DNA of 64,000 nt, from NCBI RefSeq assembly GCF_001279585.1, contig NZ_LGEC01000148.1:97120-161119 (forward strand), given 5' to 3'. A program made the position numbers and the translations under genes. Each line of letters begins with the position of its first letter. Position 1 is the first letter of the stretch. This document shows positions 38,312-46,236 of this stretch, piece by piece. The notes beneath the pieces are model-generated. The model saw only the letters and a list, made by a program, of their open reading frames with translations. It was not told the origin of the DNA and did no database searches. The stretch is from Nocardiopsis sp. NRRL B-16309. GTDB lineage: Bacteria; Actinomycetota; Actinomycetes; Streptosporangiales; Streptosporangiaceae.

Positions 38312-39478
38312 TCAGGGCTGCGCGGCACCGTTCGCGCCGGTGGAGTTCGCGTCGGCACCGTTCGCACCCGTGCTGTTCGTGCCCGTGGCCTTCGTCCCGG
38401 CACCGTTCGCCCCGGTGCCGTTCGCGTCGGCGACGGCCGCGCCGAAGGCGGCGTCCGGCGGCGGGGTCAGCCCCATGTGCGCCCACGCCTGCGGGGTGGC
38501 CACGCGCCCGCGCGGGGTGCGGGCCAGGAAGCCGGAGCGGACGAGGAAGGGCTCGGCGACCACCTCCACGGTCTCCGCCTCCTCCCCCACCGACACCGCC
38601 AGCGTGGACAGGCCGACGGGCCCGCCGCGGAAGCGGCGCAGGAGGACGTCGAGGATGGCGCGGTCGAGGCGGTCCATGCCCAGTTCGTCGACCTCGTAGA
38701 GGCGCAGGGCGGCGCGCGCGGTCTCCAGCGTGAGCCGACCGTCGCCGCGCACCTCGGCGTAGTCGCGCACCCGGCGCAGCAGCCGGTTGGCGATGCGGGG
38801 CGTGCCGCGCGAGCGCCCGGCGATCTCGCGGGCGGCGTCGTCCTCGATGGGCGCGCCGAGCAGGCCGGCCGAGCGGTGCAGGATCAGCTCCAGCTCGTCG
38901 GGCCGGTAGAAGTCCATGTGGGCGGTGAAGCCGAAGCGGTCGCGCAGCGGCGCGGGCAGCATCCCGGCCCGGGTGGTGGCGCCGACCAGGGTGAAGGGCG
39001 CGATCTCGATGGGGATCGCCGTGGCGCCGGGCCCCTTGCCGACCACCACGTCGACCCGGAAGTCCTCCATGGCGACGTAGAGCATCTCCTCGGCGGGCCG
39101 GGCCATCCGGTGGATCTCGTCCAGGAACAGGACCTCGCCCTCCTGGAGGGTGGAGAGCACGGCGGCCAGGTCGCCGGAGCGCTCGATGGCCGGGCCGGAG
39201 GTGATGCGCAGGGGCGCGCCGAGCTCACCGGCGATGATCATGGCCAGGGTGGTCTTGCCCAGCCCGGGCCCGCCCGACATCAGGATGTGGTCGGGGGCGC
39301 GGCCCCGCCGCTGGGCGCTGTGCAGGACCAGGGAGAGCTGCTCGCGGACGCGCTCCTGCCCGACGAACTCGGTCAGTGCCCGGGGGCGCAGGGCGCCCTC
39401 CAGCTGCCGTTCGTCACCCTGCGCGTCGGGTGAGACGGCGTCGCGCTCGTAGGCCGACGGCTCGTCCGTGGGTTCCAT
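38312..39478 (-). CDS. ruvB: Holliday junction branch-migration ATPase RuvB
   Basis: 388 aa, ~35 longer than usual. Walker A GGPGLGKTTLAM, Walker B LFLDEIHRM, sensor 1 LVGATTRAG, Arg finger RDRFGF, then the winged-helix domain (GGPVGLSTLAVSVGEEAETVEVV, FLARTPRGRVATP). The normal end is near TPPPDAAFG. After it comes a tail of five-residue repeats based on N-G/S-T-G-A, encoded by a 15-bp DNA repeat. Last gene of ruvC-ruvA-ruvB. Confidence 0.96.
   Translation of the reverse strand: MEPTDEPSAYERDAVSPDAQGDERQLEGALRPRALTEFVGQERVREQLSLVLHSAQRRGRAPDHILMSGGPGLGKTTLAMIIAGELGAPLRITSGPAIERSGDLAAVLSTLQEGEVLFLDEIHRMARPAEEMLYVAMEDFRVDVVVGKGPGATAIPIEIAPFTLVGATTRAGMLPAPLRDRFGFTAHMDFYRPDELELILHRSAGLLGAPIEDDAAREIAGRSRGTPRIANRLLRRVRDYAEVRGDGRLTLETARAALRLYEVDELGMDRLDRAILDVLLRRFRGGPVGLSTLAVSVGEEAETVEVVAEPFLVRSGFLARTPRGRVATPQAWAHMGLTPPPDAAFGAAVADANGTGANGAGTKATGTNSTGANGADANSTGANGAAQP
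38331..38435. repeat. 15-bp tandem repeat encoding the RuvB tail
   Basis: TTCG recurs at exact 15-base steps (38331, 38346, 38361, 38376, 38391, 38406, 38421) with similar flanks (ttcgcgccggtggag, ttcgcgtcggcaccg). The period keeps the reading frame, so copy-number change would lengthen or shorten the protein tail without breaking it. Confidence 0.9.
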
Positions 39479-39567
39479 GGGGGCCGGTCTCCTTGTCGGG
39501 GCGTGTTCGTTGGGTACCGCGCACACCCTAGGGCGGTGCGGCGGGGCGGGCGTCCGCCGCCCGCTCC

Positions 39568-40182
39568 CTAGGCGCGGCTGAGCCTGCGCAGGGCGCTGCG
39601 CAGCAGGACGGCGACGTCGGCGGTGTCCTCCGCCTCGGCGGCCACGGCGGAGGCGGCGGTCTCGGCGTCCTTGGCCGACCAGCCGAGGTTGACCAGGCCG
39701 GAGACCACCTTCCCGCGCCAGGCGTCGTCGGGGGCGGGGGCGGGTTCGGCCGTGCCGGGCAGGGTGCCGTCGGTGAGGATCGGGCCCTCCAGCTTTCCGG
39801 CCAGCTCCAGCACGATGCGCTGGGCGCCCTTCTTGCCGATCCCGGGCACCCTTGTGAGCGCGGCGGTGTCCTCGGTGGCCACCGCGTGGCGCAGGGTGGC
39901 CGGGCTGTGGACCGACATCATGGCCAGCGCCAGCCGTGGTCCGACGCCGGAGGCGGTCTGGACCTGCTCGAACATGTGCTTCTCCTCGTCGTCGGCGAAC
40001 CCGAAGAGCGTCAGGGACTCCTCCCGGACGACGAGGCTGGTGGCGACGGTGCCGGTCTCGCCCACGTGCAGGCGCGACAGGGCGGTGGGGGTGCACTGGA
40101 CGGTCATGCCGACCCCGCCGACGTCGATCACGGCGGTGCCTGCGCCGCGTGCGGCGACCCGGCCGGTGAGGAACGCGATCAT
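39568..40182 (-). CDS. ruvA: Holliday junction DNA helicase subunit RuvA
   Basis: 204 aa. Domain I OB fold MIAFLTGRVAARGAGTAVIDVGGVGMTVQCT, domain II helix-hairpin-helix motifs (VQTASGVGPRLALAMM and LTRVPGIGKKGAQRIVLEL), an acidic/Pro linker, then domain III (VSGLVNLGWSAKDAETAASAV) that contacts RuvB. Starts 49 bases after ruvC and ends 89 bases before ruvB. Confidence 0.97.
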   Translation of the reverse strand: MIAFLTGRVAARGAGTAVIDVGGVGMTVQCTPTALSRLHVGETGTVATSLVVREESLTLFGFADDEEKHMFEQVQTASGVGPRLALAMMSVHSPATLRHAVATEDTAALTRVPGIGKKGAQRIVLELAGKLEGPILTDGTLPGTAEPAPAPDDAWRGKVVSGLVNLGWSAKDAETAASAVAAEAEDTADVAVLLRSALRRLSRA

Positions 40183-40231
40183 GGCGTGGGGGCACCCGAG
40201 GGGGTGCCCGTCTCCTTCCTGGGGGCGGGTG

Positions 40232-40789
40232 TCACCGGCCCCGCGCCTGGCGGGCCAGCTCCACCTTGCGGGCGAAGTCCTGCTGTGCCTGGGCCACGCG
40301 GGCCTGGGCGCCGCCGCGCCAGATGTGGCAGACGGCCAGGGCGACGGCGTCGGCCGCGTCGGCGGGCTTGGGGGGTGCGTCGAGTCTGAGGATACGCGCG
40401 ACCATGTGCCCGACCTGCGCCTTGTCCGCGCGTCCGCTGCCGGTGATGGCGGCCTTGGCCTCGCTGGGCGTGTGCAGGGCGACGGGCAGCCCGCGCCGGG
40501 CGGCGCAGACCAGGGCGATGCCGCTGGCCTGGGCGGTGCCCATGACCGTGCTCAGGTTGTGCTGGGCGAACACCCGCTCGACGGCGACGGCGTCGGGCCG
40601 GTGCAGGTCGAGCCAGGCGTCGATGCCGCGTTCGATGGCCACGAGCCGCTGGGGGAGGTCGTCGTCGGGGCTGGTCCGGACGGCGTCGGCCCCGAGCAGG
40701 GTCAACGGGCGGCCGATGGCGCCTTCGACGGCGCCGACACCGCACCGAGTGAGCCCTGGATCGATCCCCACCACGCGCACCTGCGCCAC
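40232..40789 (-). CDS. ruvC: Crossover junction endodeoxyribonuclease RuvC
   Basis: 185 aa RNase H-fold resolvase. First catalytic Asp in VVGIDPGLTRCGVG, Glu in AVERVFAQHNLSTVMG, later Asp pair in KPADAADAVALAVCHIW. GTG at 40789, or GTG at 40780, which has a better-spaced AGGGTGG. yebC, its usual upstream neighbour, lies 6.2 kb away here, beyond the accessory cluster. Confidence 0.97.
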   Translation of the reverse strand: MAQVRVVGIDPGLTRCGVGAVEGAIGRPLTLLGADAVRTSPDDDLPQRLVAIERGIDAWLDLHRPDAVAVERVFAQHNLSTVMGTAQASGIALVCAARRGLPVALHTPSEAKAAITGSGRADKAQVGHMVARILRLDAPPKPADAADAVALAVCHIWRGGAQARVAQAQQDFARKVELARQARGR

Positions 40790-40942
40790 CCTTCTCGAAC
40801 GTCCGTTCGCACCATGCTAGCGGCGCCCGCCGACGCCCGCCGCCCGCCGCCCCGGGCGTGTCGCCCGCCGGCACCGGCCGTTACGGCCCAGGAACGGGCT
40901 CGGATTCCTCCAGGGATGGACGGAATCCGCTCACGGTGCTAA

Positions 40943-40981
40943 GTTGATCTCAGCAAGAGAAAAACTCACTTTGAGAACAAC
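40943..40981 (+). promoter_or_regulatory. 39-bp nested dyad in front of the Nudix-kinase-VWA operon
   Basis: The outer arms GTTGATCTCA and TGAGAACAAC match inverted at 9 of 10 positions. Nested inside are CTCAGCAAGAG (40949-40959) and CTCACTTTGAG (40965-40975), two CTC-N5-GAG sites with centres 16 bp apart, all symmetric about 40962. It ends 11 bases before the GTG of the NrtR-like gene, covering the expected promoter and start-site region. It is a likely autoregulatory operator for that Nudix-wHTH protein. Confidence 0.65.
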
Positions 40982-40992
40982 TGGGGGAACAC

Positions 40993-41814
40993 GTGAGCGG
41001 CGAGCGGACACCACGGCGGGACGACGGCGAGCGCCGCTTCCTGGACGCCTACGACCCCGGTGCCTACGCGCCCGCCGCGGTCACCGTGGACGTCGTCGCC
41101 CTCACCATCCGCGCCGGGGTCCCCCACGTGCTGCTGATGCGTCGGTCCGCCCGTCCGCAGCTCGGCTGGTGGGCGCTGCCCGGCGGGTTCGTCCGGGCCC
41201 AGGACGGACCGGACGGCCCCGCCGACCCCGACCTGCCCGACGCCGCCCTGCGGGTGCTCTCCGAGAAGACCCCGCTGCCCACCGAACTCCATCTGGAACA
41301 GCTGGGCACCTACGGCGCCCTCGACCGCGACCCGCGCATGCGGGTGATCTCCGTGGCCTACGTACTCCTGGCCCCCGACCTGCCCGACCCCGAGACCGAC
41401 GCCGACCAGGCCGCCTGGATCCCCTGGTCCGCGCTCGGGCACGGCGACGGAGGGGACCGCGGCGGCCGTGCCGAGATCGACCTCGCCTTCGACCACGCGC
41501 GCATCGTCGCCGACGCGGTCGAACGCGCCCGCTCCAAGCTGGAGTACACGGCGCTGGCCACCGCCTTCCTGCCCCCCGAGTTCACGATCACCGCCCTGCG
41601 CGAGGTCTACGAGGCCGTGTGGGGACGCCCCCTGCACGGGGCCAACTTCCACCGCAAGATCCTCGCCACCCCCGGGTTCGTCGAGGACACCGGCCGCCTG
41701 GCCGAGCGGGGCGGCCCCGGCGGCGGCCGCCGCGCCCGCCTCTACCGGCCGGGCGGCGCCGCGTTCCTGCACCCGCCGCTGTTGCGCGGGGCCCAGTCCT
41801 CCCCCGCGGGCTGA
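40993..41814 (+). CDS. NrtR-like Nudix/winged-helix regulator
   Basis: 273 aa. Residues ~30-160 form a Nudix fold (VVALTIRAGVPHVLLMRRS, GWWALPGGFVRAQDG). The catalytic Nudix box is lost: where REUxEExGU is expected the protein reads RVLSEKTPL. Residues ~180-265 form a winged helix (FTITALREVYEAVWGRPLHGANFHRKIL, then ARLYRPG). This is the NrtR plan, in which a dead Nudix domain senses ADP-ribose or an NAD-related nucleotide and the wHTH binds DNA. GTG start after GGGGGA. First gene of a four-gene operon, directly behind the 39-bp dyad. Confidence 0.87.
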   Translation: MSGERTPRRDDGERRFLDAYDPGAYAPAAVTVDVVALTIRAGVPHVLLMRRSARPQLGWWALPGGFVRAQDGPDGPADPDLPDAALRVLSEKTPLPTELHLEQLGTYGALDRDPRMRVISVAYVLLAPDLPDPETDADQAAWIPWSALGHGDGGDRGGRAEIDLAFDHARIVADAVERARSKLEYTALATAFLPPEFTITALREVYEAVWGRPLHGANFHRKILATPGFVEDTGRLAERGGPGGGRRARLYRPGGAAFLHPPLLRGAQSSPAG

Positions 41815-41854
41815 CCCTCCCCGCCCGTATCCCCCCACCACCCAGAAGGGCACG

Positions 41855-42994
41855 ATGAGCATGTCGCACGGCACCGCGGAGTTCGACGCGGCACTGCGCT
41901 CCATCGCGCTGGCCGAGAACCCCGAATCCCTGTTCGGCCCGGTCCAGGACGATGGCGACGTCCCCCCGGCCGCGGCCGCCGCGTACCGGCGGCTGGCCCG
42001 GCGCGTCCACCCGGACCTCGCTCCCCCGGCGCGGACGGCCGACGCCGCCACGGCGTTCACCCGTCTGACGCGGCTGTGGAGCCACTTCCAGGACATGGTC
42101 GCGGGCGACCTGAGTTTCGGCGACCCCACCCTCGTCACCCGCGCGCACACCTACCACGTGCGCCGCCCCCTGGCCCGCGGCGACGTGGCCGACCTGCACG
42201 GCGTCCGCTACCGGGACGATTCGGGGCCCGGCGCCCCGTGGCGGGACGCGGTGCTCAAGCTGCCCCGCTCCCCCCGCGACAACGACCTGATGCGGGCCGA
42301 GGCCACCGCGCTCGCACGCGTCCGCGAGCGCGGCCACGAGCGCTACCGGGCCTTCGTGCCCTCGCTGGTGGAGTCGATCCGCCACCGCGACGCGGGGACC
42401 GGCGTCGAACGGCGCGCCAACGTGCTCACACGCCTCGTCGGCTTCCACTCCCTGGCCGAGGTGCGCCGGGCCCATCCCGACGGCGTCGACCCGCGCGACG
42501 CCGCCTGGATGTGGCGGCGGCTCCTCGTCGCGATCGGCAACGCCGCGGCGGCCGGGGTCGTGCACGGCGCGGTCGTTCCCGAGCACGTGCTCATCCACCC
42601 CGAACAGCACGGACTGGTGCTCGTGGACTGGTGCTACTCGGTGACCTCCGCGGCCGCGCACACGGCTCCGCACATTCCCGCGATGGTCGCCCACCGCAAG
42701 GACCTGTACCCGCCCGAGGTGGCCGACCGGCGGCCGGCGGTGCCCGCGACGGACGTCTACATGGCGACCCGCTGCGTCGAGTACCTCACCGGGGACCGCC
42801 TGCCCCGGCGGCTGCGCGCCTTCGCGCGCGGCTGCTCCCTGCCCGCGCCCGAGCGCCGCCCCGGCGACGGGCTCGCCCTGCTGGGCGACCTGGACGAGGC
42901 GCTGGAGCGGGAGTTCGGGCCGCGCCGGTTCCGCCCCTTCCACATGCCGTCCGCTCCCCCGAGCGGTACCGGGCACGGCACCCGGACGGCCTGA
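41855..42994 (+). CDS. J-domain/kinase-like fusion protein
   Basis: 379 aa. The N-terminal ~80 residues resemble a minimal J-domain: AAAYRRLARRVHPD carries the HPD (52-54), followed by AFTRLTRLWSHF. Residues ~100-320 are a divergent kinase fold: K135 in AVLKLP, helix-C-like E149, a catalytic loop HGAVVPEHVLIH (238-249) without the HRD Asp, D258 in DWC in place of DFG, and PPEVA like APE. It may be a pseudokinase or use an altered mechanism. The J-domain would recruit Hsp70. ATG 41855 with AGAAGGG. It lies 40 bases after the Nudix gene. Confidence 0.75.
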   Translation: MSMSHGTAEFDAALRSIALAENPESLFGPVQDDGDVPPAAAAAYRRLARRVHPDLAPPARTADAATAFTRLTRLWSHFQDMVAGDLSFGDPTLVTRAHTYHVRRPLARGDVADLHGVRYRDDSGPGAPWRDAVLKLPRSPRDNDLMRAEATALARVRERGHERYRAFVPSLVESIRHRDAGTGVERRANVLTRLVGFHSLAEVRRAHPDGVDPRDAAWMWRRLLVAIGNAAAAGVVHGAVVPEHVLIHPEQHGLVLVDWCYSVTSAAAHTAPHIPAMVAHRKDLYPPEVADRRPAVPATDVYMATRCVEYLTGDRLPRRLRAFARGCSLPAPERRPGDGLALLGDLDEALEREFGPRRFRPFHMPSAPPSGTGHGTRTA

Positions 42995-43112
42995 CCCACC
43001 ACACGACCCCCGGCTCCCACGAGCCCCACCCTCCGCGATCCACCCGGCCGCGCACCCGCCGGAACCGCGCGCCCCGCCCCTGCGCCCCTCACCCCCGTAG
43101 AAGGAGAACCCC

Positions 43113-44120
43113 ATGGGAAGCAGCAACTGGTCCACCGACGCCTACCACGCCCGCCAGGCCTACAACGCCTCCGTCGGCGCCAGCGGCTTCGGCTACACCG
43201 ACAACGTCGCCTCGTCCGTGCCCCGCGACCAGTGGAAGGTCCACCCGTCGCTCGACCCGCACGGTGTCACCGTCCGCGAGAGCCGCGACTCCGACGCCCA
43301 CCCGAACTCCCTCGCCATCTCCGTCCTGTTCGACGTCACCGGCTCCATGGGACGCGTGCCCCGGGGCCTGCAGGCGAAGCTGCCGGACCTGTTCGGCCTG
43401 CTGCTGCGCAAGGGCTACGTGGACGATCCGCAGATCCTGTTCGGGGGGATCGGGGACGCCACCTGCGACCGCGCCCCGCTCCAGGTCGGCCAGTTCGAGT
43501 CCGGCAACGAGCTGGAGGACGACCTGGACCGCATCCTGCTGGAGGGCGGTGGCGGCGGACAGGCCACCGAGTCCTACGAGCTGGCCATGTACTTCATGGC
43601 CCGGCACACGGCCATGGACTGCCTCGACAAGCGCGGACGGCGGGGCTACCTGTTCATCATCGGCGACGAGATGGCCTACGGCGCCGTCAAGGCGCGGGAG
43701 GTGCGCGACGTCATCGGCGACGACATCGGCGAGAACATCCCGTTCCCGGTGATCCTGGCCGAGCTGCGCCGCCGGTTCGAGGTCTACTTCGTCATGCCGA
43801 CGGGCAGCCACTACTTCCACGACGACCGGGTCCGCGGCTTCTGGGACACCCACCTGGGCCAGAACGTCATCTACCTGGACGACCTGGACGCGGTGTGCGA
43901 GACGATCGCCGTCACGGTGGGTCTCGGTGAGGAGGCGATCGACCTCCAGGAGGGGCTGGACGATCTCGCCGAGGCGGGCTCCGACGCAGGCGACGCGGTC
44001 GGCAAGGCCCTGGCGCCGATCGCCGCCTCGCGCCGATCGGTCGTGGTGGCGCCGGCCCTCGACCGGCTCGCGGCCGACGGCAACGGGACCGGGGCCGGCG
44101 GCGGGGTGGACCGGCTGTGA
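43113..44120 (+). CDS. von Willebrand A domain protein with MIDAS
   Basis: 335 aa, no signal peptide or membrane helix, so cytoplasmic. The MIDAS first motif is DVTGSMG (DxTxS form, ~74-80), with the downstream Thr/Gly region GGGGGQATESYELAMYF and the third-loop Asp in FIIGDEMAYG. The N-terminus (WSTDAYHARQAYNASVGASGFGYTD) is unusual and the C-terminal ~70 residues are Ala/Asp-rich. It would bind a partner through a metal-coordinated acidic residue. It starts 118 bases after the kinase-like gene with AGAAGGAG and overlaps the next gene by GTGA. Confidence 0.85.
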   Translation: MGSSNWSTDAYHARQAYNASVGASGFGYTDNVASSVPRDQWKVHPSLDPHGVTVRESRDSDAHPNSLAISVLFDVTGSMGRVPRGLQAKLPDLFGLLLRKGYVDDPQILFGGIGDATCDRAPLQVGQFESGNELEDDLDRILLEGGGGGQATESYELAMYFMARHTAMDCLDKRGRRGYLFIIGDEMAYGAVKAREVRDVIGDDIGENIPFPVILAELRRRFEVYFVMPTGSHYFHDDRVRGFWDTHLGQNVIYLDDLDAVCETIAVTVGLGEEAIDLQEGLDDLAEAGSDAGDAVGKALAPIAASRRSVVVAPALDRLAADGNGTGAGGGVDRL

Positions 44121-45538
44121 ACCGGACTCCCGGCCACGGGGCCGACGAGCACGCGATCGTCGTCGACCTCGGCTTCGGCGACGCGGGCAAGGGCGTGACC
44201 GTCGACCTGCTGTGCGCACGGCGGCGCTACGGCGCCGTCGTGCGCGCCAACGGCGGCGCCCAGGCCGCGCACAACGTCGTCACGCCCGACGGACGGCACC
44301 ACACGTTCGCCCAGTTCGGGGCGGGCACCCTGGCTCCCGGCGGCCCCGTGCCGACCCACCTGTCGCGGTTCGCGGTGGTGGACCCCTTCGCGCTGGCCGC
44401 GGAGGCCCGCCATCTGGCGGAACTCGGGATCCGCGACCCGTTCTCGCTGGTCACCGTGGACCGGCGGGCCCTGATCAGCACCCCCTGGCACCAGGCGGCC
44501 AACCGGGCCCGCGAGCTGGCCCGGGGCGCGGACCGGCACGGCTCGTGCGGGATGGGGGTGGGCGAGACCATGGCCTACGCCCTCGCCCACCCCGGGGACG
44601 CCCCGACCGCGGGCGACTGCGCGCATCCGGCACGGCTGCGCCGCAAGCTGCGCCGACTGGCCGCGTACGTGGCCGAGGACCTGCCCCGGGAGGAGGGCCC
44701 TGGCGGGCGACGCCTCTCGCCCAGCCCGGCCGGTGCCCCGCACCGGTCGGGCGGTCCGGACGGTGCCCCGCGCAGGCAGGACGGCCTGGACGTGGAGGAG
44801 TGCGTGGCGGCCTACGCGGCGTTCGCGCAGCGTGTGCGGCTGGTGGACGAGGACCACCTGCCACACCTGCTCGCCTCGGCCCCCGTGGTGTTCGAGGGGG
44901 CCCAGGGCGTGCTGTTGGACGAGTGGCACGGGTTCCACCCCTACACCACGTGGTCCACGACGACCACGGCCAATCCGCTGGCGCTGCTGGCCGAGGCCGG
45001 ACGCCCCGGTCAGGCGCGCCGGATCGGGGTGGTGCGCACCTACACCACACGCCACGGCGCCGGGCCGCTGGTGAGCGAGGACCCGGCGCTCGGGGCGGTC
45101 CTGCCCGAACGGCACAACGGGACCCACCCCTGGCAGGGGCCGTTCCGGGTCGGGCACCTCGACCTCGTGGCGCACCGGTACGCGCTCGCGGCCACCGGCG
45201 GTGTCGACTCGCTGGTGGTCACCCACACCGACGCGTTCGACCGGACGTCGGGGACGGCCGACGCACCGCACGCGGCCGCCCGAGCCGTCCCCAGCCCCCA
45301 GTGGTGCACCGGCTACGAGAACCCCGACGGGTCGGCGCTGCGCGTCGCGCCCGCGGCCGACCGCGACCTGGAACGGCAGGAGCGGCTCACCCGGGCTCTC
45401 CTGGCGGCGCGCCCGGTCCTGGCACCGATCCCCGGCGAGGACCTCGGGAGCACCGTCGGGCACGCCCTCGGGCTGCCCCTGGAAGCGGAGTTCGGCGGAC
45501 CGACGAGGGAGGACGCGCGCGTCCCGTCCCATGTCTGA
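44117..45538 (+). CDS. Divergent adenylosuccinate synthetase-like protein
   Basis: 473 aa. P-loop region LGFGDAGKGVTVD (canonical GDEGKG; catalytic Asp kept as D22), H52 in the HNAGHT position (GGAQAAHNV), HGSCGMGVGET in place of GTTGRGIG, well-conserved FEGAQGVLLD and YTTRHGAGP, and THTD (369-372) where PurA has TKLD for GTP base recognition. A ~35-residue Pro/Arg/Gly insert lies at 190-225. It is too divergent to be the housekeeping PurA and probably ligates an aspartate-like molecule to a different nucleotide. The GTG start overlaps the VWA stop by four bases. Confidence 0.82.
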   Translation: MNRTPGHGADEHAIVVDLGFGDAGKGVTVDLLCARRRYGAVVRANGGAQAAHNVVTPDGRHHTFAQFGAGTLAPGGPVPTHLSRFAVVDPFALAAEARHLAELGIRDPFSLVTVDRRALISTPWHQAANRARELARGADRHGSCGMGVGETMAYALAHPGDAPTAGDCAHPARLRRKLRRLAAYVAEDLPREEGPGGRRLSPSPAGAPHRSGGPDGAPRRQDGLDVEECVAAYAAFAQRVRLVDEDHLPHLLASAPVVFEGAQGVLLDEWHGFHPYTTWSTTTTANPLALLAEAGRPGQARRIGVVRTYTTRHGAGPLVSEDPALGAVLPERHNGTHPWQGPFRVGHLDLVAHRYALAATGGVDSLVVTHTDAFDRTSGTADAPHAAARAVPSPQWCTGYENPDGSALRVAPAADRDLERQERLTRALLAARPVLAPIPGEDLGSTVGHALGLPLEAEFGGPTREDARVPSHV

Positions 45539-45582
45539 CCGTCTTCGAGGAGCGGCGCCGCCCGCGAGAGGTCGCCGTGGCC

Positions 45583-46092
45583 TCAGACCACGGTCAGGTG
45601 GTACGTGGTGTCCACCCAGAACCCCTGACCGGTGTCCGCCTTGATCTCCAGGACGTATCCGCCGGGGTTCAGAGGAGCGATCGCGCCCCAGAGCCCCCAG
45701 GTGTACCAGCGCGACCACAACGGGCCGCGGAACCTTCCGTAGAACTCCTCCAGGGGCAGGTGGACACCGTTGAGGTGCGCGTCGGCACGCGCGACCGGCA
45801 TGCCCACCGGTTCCTTGACGGCTCTGGACTTGTTCACGCAGTTGAGCACCGGGAAGAACAGGGGGCGGCCCGTGGGCACCTCGCACCGGCGCACGACCCT
45901 GCCCCCGTAGGTGCCGGCGAGGAACCACAGGTCGTCCGGTTGGTCGTGGGCCGCGTACCGGCCGGTGGTGTCCCCGACCGGATCGCCTCCCTGCGGCGCC
46001 GACCACACCCACCTCCACCAGCGGCCCGCGAGCTCGACACCCTCACCGGCGCTGATCCGCCACGTACCGTCGTCCGGCACGACCTCACCCAT
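45583..46092 (-). CDS. Hypothetical Trp-rich protein
   Basis: 169 aa that I do not recognise. It has no signal peptide or membrane helix and is very rich in Trp, Gly and Tyr (GRWWRWVWSAPQGGDP, DLWFLAGTYGG, LWSRWYTWGLWGAIAPLNPGGYVLEI). The predicted strands suggest a beta-sandwich or jelly-roll binding domain. ATG 46092 with AAGGGG upstream. It faces the AdSS-like gene tail to tail (44-base gap), so it need not belong to that operon, but it lies inside the same yebC-ruvC interruption. Confidence 0.7.
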   Translation of the reverse strand: MGEVVPDDGTWRISAGEGVELAGRWWRWVWSAPQGGDPVGDTTGRYAAHDQPDDLWFLAGTYGGRVVRRCEVPTGRPLFFPVLNCVNKSRAVKEPVGMPVARADAHLNGVHLPLEEFYGRFRGPLWSRWYTWGLWGAIAPLNPGGYVLEIKADTGQGFWVDTTYHLTVV

Positions 46093-46236
46093 GGCACCCC
46101 TTCTCGGTTCCGGCCGTCCCGTGTGAACGCCGTTGTGGCGTGGATCGTATCGATGCCGTGTGCTCCGGCGGCGCTCGGGCCGCCCGGCACCGTGTCGTGC
46201 CCGGTGGGGCACGGGGCGCGGCGCTAGCGTGGGCCC

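Noticed and set aside
44117..45538. PurZ (aminoadenine-DNA) synthetase
   Set aside because: PurZ replaces the catalytic Asp by Ser; here Asp (D22) is kept, and no phage DNA-modification genes lie nearby.
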